From contig JAAVTG010000688.1 of NCBI GenBank assembly GCA_011947345.1, positions 248,001-312,000 of the forward strand: a DNA stretch of 64,000 bases, written 5' to 3'. Positions 33,314 through 43,809 of the stretch are shown here, one piece after another. Within the stretch, counting starts at the first letter, position 1; every line of letters starts with the position of its first letter. The stretch comes from Phytophthora quininea (taxonomy: Eukaryota > Oomycota > Peronosporomycetes > Peronosporales > Peronosporaceae). The translations under genes and the position numbers were made by a program. The notes under the pieces were generated by a model that saw nothing but the letters and a program-made list of their open reading frames with translations, had not been told where the DNA came from and did not search any database.

Positions 33314-35392
33314 ATGGTGCTCTCCTCGACGCTGCAGCTCCGCATCCTCGGGAACCACTCGCTGGACAAGATGCTGTCCGATGACAACAACGACAGTCTT
33401 AAGCTGCATCGCGACGGGGCCTGGTCGGGCGTCAAGCAAGAAGGACTAACCAGCACCGCCTTCCTGGAAGACGGTCACGACCAGTCTCAAGCCTCGCCAC
33501 CCGTTGCTTCGTCGTATCTGCAGCAAGATGTCATCAAAGGGTTTCGGAGCGGGAGTGGGACGCGGTGCAGACGAGTTCGAGCGCCGGCACCACCGACAGC
33601 GAAGTAGCAAGCAGCACTCCCGTCGGGTCGGATTGGAACGCGCTCTCCTCTAACTCTTTCGACGAGACGTACCTCGAATGCGCCTACACAGAGAGCAGCA
33701 ACGGCATGACGGCGGCAACCTCCTCTCTCCCTGCTATCCACCACTTTGACGAGTCGATCTCCAAGCACGTAGCTGCAGACGAAAGCCACGAAGCACCACT
33801 CTTCTCGTCGTCGTCCCAGGAGGGAACGGGCTGGTTCTTGAGCGGAAAGACCGCAGCGACGACAGGAAACAGCTTCGCATTGCCAGCAATGGAGGGGCTC
33901 ACCCTACACAACCAGACGTCAAGTAGTGCGATGCTGGAGAGCAGCCCCGCATTTTGTGCCAGCCCCTGTACGCCAATCTTCAAGCCGGGTACGGCGAGCG
34001 TCCACGCCGATAAACGATCGGGCGAGATGACGTCTTGTCCGATGCCGTGCTCGGTGGACGCGCCGTCTCCTGTTCAAATGGAGACGTTTGCTCCGTGCGT
34101 GCCGTATGCTCTTGAGCCGACAGAGCTTCTTTTCGAGGACATGAGCTCGTGGACAGGAGCGTCGGTGGAGTCGTACGAGCACCACGTTCAACCCATGTGC
34201 AATCTGTCGACGACACAGACTGCTGCACCAAGCGGCGGGTTCTTCTACTTCGATAACGCGAGCACCAGCGTCATGCCGCCTGGATCCCATGACTATGCGG
34301 CTTCATACCAGCAAACTCCTTCGTACCAACACCCCCTTACGTGTCAAGTGGGGCAGCGAGTTACCGAACTACAAGTCAAGACTCGACTGCACGTACCGAG
34401 TGGCTGGCACCTAGCACCGCCCATTCGTATTTCCCGCCGGCCATCAAGATGACACCAGTAGCAACGAGCTTCCTCAGTCACAGCAGCAGCAGTCTCCCCA
34501 CCAGCAACCACAGTTTCAGCTCACGATCAGGATCGCATTCGAATCAACAGGATGCAGCGCCCAGACGAGTGCTGCGTTCATCCACGCTAAGCCGACGAGC
34601 TCCCAGAGCGCTGTACCAATCCACGGGGTCTTGTCCAAGCTGACGCCTCCGATCGACAAGGCTGCACAGCTTCCTGCTTCCAGTTCATTACCCGGTGGCG
34701 ACTCGGCAAAGATCCTGATGCTGACTGCGCTCAACGATTGCTACTGGAAGAACGGACGCAAGAACTTGCAGTGCTTCCCTTCGTGTCCCGAGCACCACGA
34801 CTTTTACTCTATGAAGATGAACAACCGCAAGCACTCGAGTGTCGGCGTGTGTCGAGGCCCCGTCTACTGCCACTTCTTCACCTCTGCGTCAAAACTGAAG
34901 GCCGACAATGGGACTCTCAAGGGCCTCTCCGAGTTGTTTGTGCTGGGCAGATTCGAGCGCGTGCCGCAGCAGGAGACGACGAATTTGATGGAGGAATTGC
35001 ACGCCCCGCCGTCGTTCGACAGCGCTGCAGCCTTCGAACAGTTCCGCTACAATTGCTTCCAGGCTGTGGAGATGGAGGAGCGACGCGTGACGCTCTCTGG
35101 GAACCAGCACAACGAGGAAAAGGCCGACGAGACCAACTTGGATCCGGACGCGACGGTACGCAGCACGTGGTTCTTCTTGCCGGACGTGTGGAAGGTGCAG
35201 CCGATGCTCAAGAAGAAGCGCAAGGCTACGCGCTCGGCGCCGGCGCAGACGTTTCCGTTCTGCTTCCGGGTGCTGGTCTACTGTCGTAGCGAAGGCGGGT
35301 ACGCCTGCATTGCGGACACGGCCTCGAGTTTCTTCGAGCTCTACAGCACGCGCACCGTGGACCGCGTCAAGCGTAGGCTCGTAGCATGTTGA
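33314..35392 (+). CDS. Unrecognised protein with conserved C-terminal domain; regulator-like
   Basis: Begins at ATG 33314. The N-terminal 350 or so residues are rich in Ser, Thr and Gln with a Gln run (about 34480-34500), a composition common in transcriptional regulators. The C-terminal half is well structured: a FQLTIRIAFE-type strand, CYWKNGRKNLQCFPSCPEHH, a basic KKKRKATR segment that could be a nuclear localisation signal, and FPFCFRVLVYCRSEGGYACI. I do not recognise the family; oomycete-specific DNA-binding or scaffold proteins are possible. Three frame changes (near 33542, 34333 and 34495) each equal one missing base next to GGG or CCCC/CCCCC runs; the reading continues smoothly across, so they are probably assembly errors. 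Stop TGA at 35390-35392. It lies 80 bases upstream of the LC8 gene, same strand. Confidence 0.7.
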
Positions 35393-35472
35393 TCCGTTCG
35401 ACCTAGTTTTGAGACTAGATTTTGGTCAGTTAATAAGTGAACCGACGCGAAAAATATCTTTACCTGTCAAAT

Positions 35473-35823
35473 ATGGGACCACCCGACAAGGCTGCGGGCG
35501 AGGATGGCGCTGCGACGGATGCGCCGCAGGACAGCGTTGGGTCGGGGAAAGAGCCGAAAATCTCCATCCTGCGACTGGAGCTGGGCACGGCCATGAAGGA
35601 CGAGGCCGTGGCGCACTTGATCCAGATCCTGCAGACGACCCCTATGGCCATCGAGAAGGACATCGCAACCGACATGAAGAAGTACTTTGATCAAAAGTAC
35701 GGCCAGACCTGGCACTGCATCGTGGGCAAGGGCTTCGGCTGCTCCATCGCGTACGACACTCAGTACCTGCTCTTCTTCAAGGCCGACCAGCAGTACGTTC
35801 TGCTCTTCAAGTCCACCGAGTGA
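35473..35823 (+). CDS. DYNLL: Dynein light chain, LC8 type
   Basis: 116 residues from ATG 35473 to TGA 35821-35823, no intron. After an acidic N-terminal extension of about 28 residues it matches LC8: MKDEAVAHLIQ, then IEKDIATDMKKYFDQKYG, the signature TWHCIVGKGFG, and the C-terminal strand YVLLFKS. LC8 dimers bind short linear motifs and act as a hub in cytoplasmic dynein, in flagellar dynein and in other complexes; zoospores have flagella, so either role fits. The N-terminal extension is longer than in animal LC8 (89 residues in total). ATG 35473 was chosen because upstream in-frame codons lack another ATG and fall in the short intergenic space. Confidence 0.93.
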   Translation: MGPPDKAAGEDGAATDAPQDSVGSGKEPKISILRLELGTAMKDEAVAHLIQILQTTPMAIEKDIATDMKKYFDQKYGQTWHCIVGKGFGCSIAYDTQYLLFFKADQQYVLLFKSTE

Positions 35824-35937
35824 GTCTGCAATCAAGTTAGACAGAAACAGAGACATCGTCCTTTTGCATTGAGGAGTTTTACTCTCGTTCCCAGTCGTTC
35901 AGTCTGCATTCGATTGAGGTTGGCAAGTCTGTTGACC

Positions 35938-36799
35938 TTAAACAGCTCTGGTGACTTGAATCAAAACCTTGAGCGAGGCCTTAGCGAACGTCGTCACCAC
36001 ATCGGGAGCGGCCGCGTTCGGATCCAACGCATCGGGAGCGTGATTGTCCACAAACTTCAGCTCTTCGTCTCGCGCCACTTTGAACAACTAAAAGCACACA
36101 AATCAACACCACAACACAACACCTAATCAAACACTTCTCGGCTGCTCACCTCCTTCAGCTCACCCAGTTCAGGCTTGCGGGCATAGATCTCGCGGATCTG
36201 GTCGTTGTAGTAGTCGCTCACAGCCATCTTGACGCCAGTCACGTACGACGTGCTGATGTGGTCCCCCATGGCGCTCAATACGCCACCTAAAAGCTACTAG
36301 TCAGCTTTGAATGCAAGCCGATCGTCATTGCCACCACTGTATCACTCACCGACGACAGCGCTGCTGAGTTCCACCGCTGAAATCATCAGACTCGGACGGA
36401 AGCGGAAGTCTTGTGTGCGGACGCTGTCCTCGATCCTCTTGACTGCCTTGTGCTCAACGTCTTGCAGCTCTCGGAGCTTCTCCAGATGCGCAGGAGAGTA
36501 CGTCCTCACGACCCTTGTAGCTGCTGTCACCTGCAGTTTTACTTAACAAAATCAGTATTTCATCGAGTTTAGATTTTACAAACGCTGTTTTCAACAACCT
36601 TGGCGTCCAGCATGGAGGCGCTGGCGACTTGCATGGCGTGGCCGCCACGTAGCATCTCGCTAACCTCTGCGTCCTGCGGCTGCGGGTGTATGGGCACGTC
36701 TCCGCAGCTCTGCTGCAGCCAGTTGGGGCGCGCGTAGGCCGACGACAAGCGCACGTCCCCGATCCGCACGCTGCGCAGCGCCCTCGTCTTGAGCACCAT
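35938..36799 (-). CDS. COQ7-like protein lacking most di-iron ligands
   Basis: Four exons on the minus strand: 36799-36599, 36530-36350, 36286-36150 and 36087-35938, with introns of 68, 63 and 62 bases (the first donor is an unusual GTTGTT). The product, about 220 residues, follows the layout of COQ7, the mitochondrial di-iron demethoxyubiquinone hydroxylase: MLRGGHAMQ in place of the HAGE helix, a DVEH helix, FRPSLM, YYNDQIREI and RDEELKF. Most metal ligands are changed: the first Glu is missing (HAMQ), the central VEE..H is VKM..D, and the last ExxH lacks His. It is therefore COQ7-like in fold but probably not a hydroxylase of the known type. The N-terminus is basic, suited to mitochondrial import. 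It is tail-to-tail with LC8, and its start lies 141 bases from membrane-protein copy 2. Confidence 0.75.
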
Positions 36800-36940
36800 T
36801 ATTCGTACTTAAGTTGGTATTGCTACTGTATTCTTTGCCACCATTTTTCATGTCGAAGTTGCCATGCACGACGTATTTCGTTTTATTATACAGTTGCTAT
36901 TTTCTGCCGCCGGTTTACGACTGGGGCAGCACGAAGAAGA

Positions 36941-38716
36941 ATGTCAGCGACCCAGGTGCACCCGTTGGTCCGCCAGGCAAGTGCGTCGTCCAAGAGAGCG
37001 AGTTACCTTCAGAGAGCGTTTTCGCAGCTTGATCACAAATGGAGCGACATCCAAGTGGGTCGGCAGGAAAGTACTCGATCGAACGCCTCGAAAGTCTGCA
37101 GCTCTACAGCCAAACGACGTCCACAATTCGCGTATTTCTAGTGTGTTTTCTCACCCCAGCGCCGGCCTTGCTGTCCAGCGTGCTTTTAGAATGTCTACCT
37201 TTGCGTCCTCCATCGGACGGGTGGAGAGCAAATTGGGTTTTGTGGGTCCGTCTCAGTACAATGGTTTTCATACTAAACATTGCAGGAACTTCCATGTTGA
37301 ACCAAATTGTGCCAGCGCTGCTCCTAACGACAAAGAAAATTGTACTGATCGCTGTAGGCACGACCGCTGGTTTCACGGGATTTTTATCGCGCTGGCGAGT
37401 ACGATTGGGTTTCCGGTGCCGTTCATGTTTCAGCTCGGATTCTTTCCAAATATGATTTTCATGGTGATGATGTTGGTCCTCGTGTTGGGAAAGGAACCGT
37501 TTACGCGTCGCTCACCGTGTCGACAACGCTTGAGCATCTTCCACGACTGTTTAGCTGCTAACGGGTTGGTGATTGCAATGTTTTCCATCCTGAAAGTTCT
37601 CTACGATCACGTTCCAGCGAGATATCAAGCACCTGCTACGTTATTACTCGTGATGTGGAAATTCGCAGCGAAAACGTTCATGGTGCGCTCAACGAGGCAG
37701 TTAGAGGACTACATGCCGCAGACAGTGGCCTTTGTTGTGGATTTCTTCAGCTCGCTTTTCGTGTCCGTGTGCATGTACAGCTCATCTTCCCCAGTGTATC
37801 AGCGCTGGTCATAGCTGTCGACGTCCTGCAATCTGGTCTGGAGTTTCGAGAGGTCCGTATGAATGCTAAATCAATGTACGCTTTGGTGCAAAACTCGAGA
37901 CATCACGGTGTGAACGATGAAGTTGATAAGCAAGCAGACCAAATGGTCTTGTTAGATTTTCTTCTCGCCATTACTAGAAACCCGAAAGCATATACAGCAG
38001 GGGACCTGGCAGGCATTCGACTCTGGGCTTGTCTACCTCATCATCTTCCTCAAGAGCGCTTAGAAGCCTTGAAATCTGTCGAAAAGCTCAACTTGCAACA
38101 CCATGCTCCACTCATAACCGACTGTCCTCCCGAACAGAAGCGTCTACCTCAACGCGCAGACGTTAGGCCACTTGGGGACCCAATGCGACCTAATCGGAAT
38201 AATGCTTCCAACAGCTCGACCCAGTCAATACGCGGCGCTGACAATTTGGTGACTCAAGGACTACAGACATTATTTCACTGCGAGTATCTTGGTCTCGTCG
38301 AATACGTCGAATGCGCTATTCCGCTCATGTATGTGGTGTACAAGTCCGTACTACACGTGCTTCCAAACGCAGTATACTACCCAGGAGGCGCAGGAAGTTG
38401 GAACATTGTTGCAGTGGGAAACATTTTGCTCTATTCTTTGCTTGAAGTCGGCACTTTTGTGGCGTTCAACAAGCTACTGCAGCGCAAGTTCGCTTTCTCC
38501 CCGTTGTACCAGGTTGCCTTTGTTCTGGAGAACCAATTTGTGTTTGTCCAGGCAGCATTGTGTTTTACGTCCTTTGGTTTGCTGTCATACGAGCTCGAAC
38601 ATTTTGGTACGTCTTGCTTTTGTGAACGTTATCAGTTCTTTAGTGCTGATTGAGATGCTCTTTTGTTTCTAGGTGCGGACTTTACTCTTCGCTTCCAGTG
38701 GCTACAGCATAAATAA
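36941..38716 (+). CDS. Multi-spanning membrane protein family, copy 2
   Basis: Same family as 29900-31675. ATG at 36941, intron 38607-38672 (66 bases), TAA at 38714-38716. Relative to copy 3 a base is missing near 37070 (GG for GGG) and another near 37793 (CCCCAG for CCCTCAG). It also shares with copy 3 a frame change at the cGGGATTTTT site near 37380. If all are assembly errors the product is about 570 residues with eight or nine TM helices; otherwise it is a pseudogene. Homology to the other copies starts abruptly at about 36889 (gctattttctgccgcc), only 90 bases from the COQ7-like start, so the insertion of this copy probably replaced or displaced part of that gene's promoter. Confidence 0.7.
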
Positions 38717-38932
38717 TGTTCATCGTATCGACGGCAGACGATGGTGCAGGCTACTGTGTACCAGGTATAAGAAGCCTTGAACTGATTCCAGCATCTTGTG
38801 CGCTGACCAAACGTTTGAAGACAACAGCATTCACACGAGTAAATTATCCAATCTTGCTAATCTTCAGGTGATTGCGGAGATCGGCTCTGAAAATTCACAC
38901 AACACAGAGCAACACCATCATCTCAGCTGTCA

Positions 38933-39337
38933 TTGCTAATACGTAGTACGGTTCATCATTTCCTCGCCATTTCCAAATCAATCATTCCGTTTGATGCGCT
39001 ATTTTCTGCCGCCGTTTTACGACTGGGGCAGCACGAAGAAGAATGTCAGCGACCCAGGTGCACCCGTTGGTCCGCCAGGCAAGTGCGTCCTCCAAGAGAG
39101 CGAGTTACCTTCAGAGAGCGTTTTCGCAGCTTGATCACAAATGGAGCGACATCCAAGTGGGTCGGCAGGGAAAGTACTCGATCGAACGCCTCGAAAGTCT
39201 GCAGCTCTACAGCCAAACGACGTCCAAAATCCGCGTATTTCTAGTGTGTTTTCTCACCCCAGCGCCGGCCTTGCTGTCCAGCGTGCTTTTAGAATGTCTA
39301 CCTTTGCGTCCTCCATCGGACGGATGGAGAGCAAATT
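38933..39337 (+). pseudogene. Multi-spanning membrane protein family, truncated copy
   Basis: The 5' flank (38933-39042) matches the flank of copy 1, and ATG 39043 opens the same N-terminus through LRPPSDGWRAN. Homology stops at 39337 (gagcaaatt), after which unrelated sequence with repeated taccggt motifs begins. It keeps only about the first 98 residues, including the first hydrophobic segment. It lies about 200 bases downstream of copy 2 in the same orientation, so a tandem duplication followed by a 3' deletion is the simplest history. Confidence 0.85.
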
Positions 39338-39962
39338 CACAGTTCGTAAGAAGTGTGTTAAGCTTTGGCGTAATGGTCACGAAAACGGACAGTAACGTGA
39401 TCTATCGGACGGTAATGACCGGTACGGTAAAATACCGGTAGATACCGGTATAAAAGGAACAGACCGTTTTTAAATTTATTTATGGGCCGACGAGCGCAAA
39501 TTGCGGAGGAGGCGGGACAGCAGTGGAGGAGTGGAGTGGAGAAGGCTCCTGCAACAGCTAGAAGACATCTGCCGATGCTAGTCTGCTGCTGTTGGCAAAC
39601 ATGGTTGGTCACTCTTGCGTTGAGATCGCTCGCAATATGCATGCATGCACGAAGTGCAGTAATTAACAACACGAGCACCCGGTTTTTATAATAACAGGAC
39701 CACATCATCATTCCTTCGAAGCCACGTTTCCTATTTCGCAAAGCAATCGAGTGGGATGCGAACGTCCTCTTTTATATTAACACACTCCTGGGTACCTGCT
39801 GCCTGGATTCAGGAGAAGCTCATTTGCGAATCTACCGTGTAGCTGACGGGTGATAGACACAACGAAGCGAAACCGAGCAGTAGGTGACAGGTCGGATGAT
39901 GATGACAGTGAAAGTGACCTCTTAAAGCATCTGGACGAAAACCGACAGCGACAGGTTGAAAC
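39338..39962. other. Repeat-like spacer between truncated copy and Helitron
   Basis: No gene seen. Positions 39405-39455 contain four taccggt/accggta motifs within 50 bases, like the ends of some DNA transposons, but no element limits could be set. Confidence 0.4.
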
Positions 39963-40239
39963 ATGGAGAGCCGAACAACAGCGAGTATATCTGCAGGTGC
40001 TTGTGGGGATAATGTCGAGAACGCGCTGAGTGGGAATCTATTTTGTTCTCGCTACATTTCTGGAGGTGTGGCTTCTGCTGTGGAGACTGCACAAGTGGTG
40101 ACAACAGTGGACGATGTCGATGCCACACGGGTCGATCAATTGGTGGAGGAGAGACGGAAGGAGATGAACCGCATTTGACAGCGTCGGTTCCGGCTCAAGA
40201 AGCGAGCCAAGTTGGCTAGCGCAGCAGTCACCGGCGTTG

Positions 40240-40281
40240 GCGGTGAAGGTGGTGGTGAAGGTGGTGGTGAAGGTGGCGGAG
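40240..40281 (+). repeat. 12-bp minisatellite (ggtggtgaaggt)
   Basis: Three and a half copies, encoding Gly-Glu-Gly-Gly units in the N-terminal part of the Helitron reading frame. Confidence 0.8.
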
Positions 40282-41039
40282 TTGTGGCCGCTGCTGCAGA
40301 CACTGATGACAACGGTGGAGGGCATCGATGAGGGTACCGATGAGAGAAAGAAGATGTCGAATCGTATTCGACAGCAATAGAATCGACATAAGCACGATAG
40401 GAATATCAAGAACGAGGCTAGCAGATTCGACAACGAGCTTAGCTCTGGGGAGCAAGCACACTGTATGAAGGAACTACAGCGGGCTCTCGGACCAAAAGAT
40501 CTAGATGAATGCGTGTGTGCTTCATGTAACCGCCTGGTACTTTGTTGCGTATCGCGCAGAGTGAATGACACTGATCTTAATTATCTCAAGCTGATGACGA
40601 AAGCTCTGCATGTAGACACATCCAATCTACCCGAAGTGCTCATCAATCAGTATCGTCCTCCAGATCATCTAACTACGCTTCCTGGCGGTATGGTCTCTCC
40701 CCGAGCGATACAGACCTACACTAATGAACATAATTCCCTACGCTCGTGGTTTTGGTGTGCAACGAGTGTGACAACGCTATTCAGCATGGGAAACAACCAA
40801 ATTTTGCGATAGCGAATGGGTTCTTCATTGGGAGACTTCCGGAGCATCTACGAGACTTAAAACTGCCAGAACTTTTCATGACACAGCTGGCGAATGTTGC
40901 TTCCCTAACTCGAGTGATGCGGGCTGCCGCCACCGATGCATACCGTCGCATTGCATTGCATTTGACTGTACACCGGGGCCTCCAATCTCGTTGCTACCGC
41001 GATCACTAGCTGGCGTGTCCTCGTATCGCGTTGTGATGG

Positions 41040-43573
41040 TTGGCGAGTTTACCGCGGGACAAGTTGACCAAGTTCGCAAAGTTGCATCGAATCAGAAACA
41101 AATCTGTTCGAGATGTGTTTGGGTTTTACAAGTCACACAACTATTTGTACGCATTTATATCGGAAGATGAATGTGTGATGAATAGTGCGTTTACTGATGA
41201 TCGTGTCGAGCAAGTGTTTGTGGAACACATTCCCGATCCTGATGGTAAATTAGATGATGAAATGAATGGAGAGCAACAAAGTGTTCGTGGTGAATCTGAC
41301 GCTTGGCGTGTGGTGGGTGAAGAAAACGAGTGCAGAGTGATTGAGCGGCGCATAGGTTTAGCTGATGATGGTACACCCGCTGCAGAGCACGCAAATCTGA
41401 CTGCGGCTAAAGCGAATGAAAGTGGAGAACGTGAATTTGAGATCTGCAGATCTAATCACATTGCAAATGACATTTCTAGTAATCTGCTAGCTCGAATGTT
41501 TCCCCATCTGTTCCCGTTTGGCCGAGGAAGTCCTGGAGAGCACCGGCGGATTAGCGTATCGGTGCAAGAATGCGCTAAATACTACACTATGGTGAGCGGA
41601 CTTCAATTTGCTGAAGATGAGTTTTTCTTGCTGGCTGCGTTCAATCGAATCTCATTGAGCAACATGTACATCCAAAATCACATACGCTGTCAACGCTTTC
41701 CACATCTTCTGGAAGGCTACGAAAACCTCAGTTCGGAACAGTTGGGCCAGGCCTTACTCGAAAATGAGAGGCGGCGCCACGGGTGCTTACCATGGAAATC
41801 TTCGGAGGATACTGTTGCCCAACGATTTCTTAAGACAGTCGAAATAGGCACTCGCTCCGTCTGGGAAGTAATGCTGAGCGAGCTCAGTGTCGTCACAAAG
41901 CTTTTGCCTATCAGGCTAGATTCGGACAGCCGGCCCTCTTCGTTACGTTGACCCCCAACACCGATAACTCTTTGGTGTTGGCGCAGTATACGGGAATTTC
42001 ATCCCTTGATACACTTTTTGACATCCTGGAGGCTCGTCTACCCAGTAAATCAGAACTACGAGAGGCGAGCAGAGGGAACGATTCTGCTTCGGTACGCCTC
42101 TTCATTCGGCAAGTTGATGCATTTATCCGATATGCATTAGGTATGGATCATGCCACTCACAAACGACTACCATTCCGCGGCCTCTTTGGGGACGTCAAGG
42201 CTTTCTTTGGTATGGTAGAAACTCAGGGCCGGGGTACTCTACACATTCATTTTCTTATCTGGCTAGACAACTGCCCTCAAAACTCAGTTGCTACCGAAAA
42301 GCTATTGGATTCTCACCTGGGCAAAGACTTTTGCCAGCTCGTGACATTATACGCCGAAAGTGTGGTTCGAAATGATCTGCCTATTCCGCTTGACGAATGC
42401 GGCTATTCTAAGTGTGGTGCTAGCTTTGACAACCTCGTTGCCCTACCAATTCCAGACCAAGCCCGAAAGAAGGTACAAACTCGTCATTTGCAAGCTCGGT
42501 TTAGGTGCAATGTAGTGGAGCCAATGTTAGCGGAGTGTCGATACTGCAGTGCGCAATTCAGTTCGCAGCATCTCATCCGCAATACTCTGCTAAAGGCTCG
42601 ACCAAGGTTTTGATCAGCATGGGAGCGCCACCTATCTGCTCACGAAATAGAGGATCAGGCTCGCCTGGAGATAAAGTGCCGGAACTCAAAGCAGCATGCT
42701 GTTAATAAAGTTTGTGATTGCGAGTCAGTTCATGCAAGCTTTTGCAGCGAGATATTGAATCGCGACGGGACATCGGAGCTGCTGGAGCAGGCCAACCACC
42801 AACAGATGGCTCTGTGCAAGGCCGATGATGATCCCTTCCGCAATGATGCATTGACAAGATTAATTGAAGCACTGCCACCGTTTCCCACCGATGCTCGATT
42901 GTCGAAGCAATCTATAGACTACATGGTTTCCGTTCTGGATGTGTTGGTCAATCAGCATCTTTGGTGCCACACGACGAGCTGCTTTAAGCAATCTGTGGTA
43001 ACAGCGAATGATTCTTTCTGTCGCTACCGATTTCCTCGCCCGCGCTTTGACGCCACCTCATTTAAATCGTCTGGTGTGGAGCTCAAGAGAACTCTCGGAC
43101 ATGAATTTGTGAATGGATTCAATTACGAGATAATGACTACATTTAAATGTAACCACGACGTCCAGATCCTGCTAGGCGGCAGCGATGCTACCGAGCGAAT
43201 ACACTACTGCTGTAGATATGTAACAAAGCAGCAAAAACGATTAGATTCGCAAGTGGCTGTTGCTGTGGCCGCGTTGAAGAGACGACAGATACGCGAAAGT
43301 ATCGAAGCGACTGCTGCTGATTCATCTGTTTTTAATCAACACGCTGTTGCTCGTAAGCGCGTCGCTGCGCTAATCTATAATTTGACCAATCGCCAGGAAA
43401 TAGCAGGACCTCTGGCACCTCTCTACCTTTACCGTGGATCGTGTTGCTACTCGAACGCAAAATGTACGATATTGCCTGTGATTCGACAGCTAATGAGATC
43501 AGATGATTATTCCTGCGACTTTGCCAACGGTGCTGTTGACGCACAAAAAAATTCGTCCAGTATCATATCTTAA
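41040..43573 (+). pseudogene. Helitron Rep (HUH endonuclease) region
   Basis: Three successive frames (41040-41951, 41948-42613, 42755-43573) encode the helitron-like N domain, the HUH nuclease that nicks and joins DNA during rolling-circle transposition (HIH in LHIHFLIW), a Cys-rich part (RYCSAQF after CGYSKCG), and the region with the catalytic tyrosines (YCCRYVTKQQKRL). The first two frames overlap by a few bases and the third follows after 140 bases containing stops. The break near 42613 removes continuity between HUH and Tyr motifs, so the protein is probably not made whole. Confidence 0.75.
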
Positions 43574-43809
43574 CGACTACATTTTTCGACCCAAGAAGCT
43601 TGAGGAGGTGAACCTGTACGAGTTTTCTATGTGGTATTTAGAAAAAGTATGAGCGAGCCTCGAGTAGTAAACTAAGCTTTGCTCGCGGCCACCCTCTAAG
43701 CAAAACACACTGTTTAGGGAAGCGATACAAAGAAGTTGTCCCAGTTGTACAAAACTTTCGGATACCCAACATTGTAAGGGAAGCATCAACTGAATAGAAA
43801 TGTAAGTAT

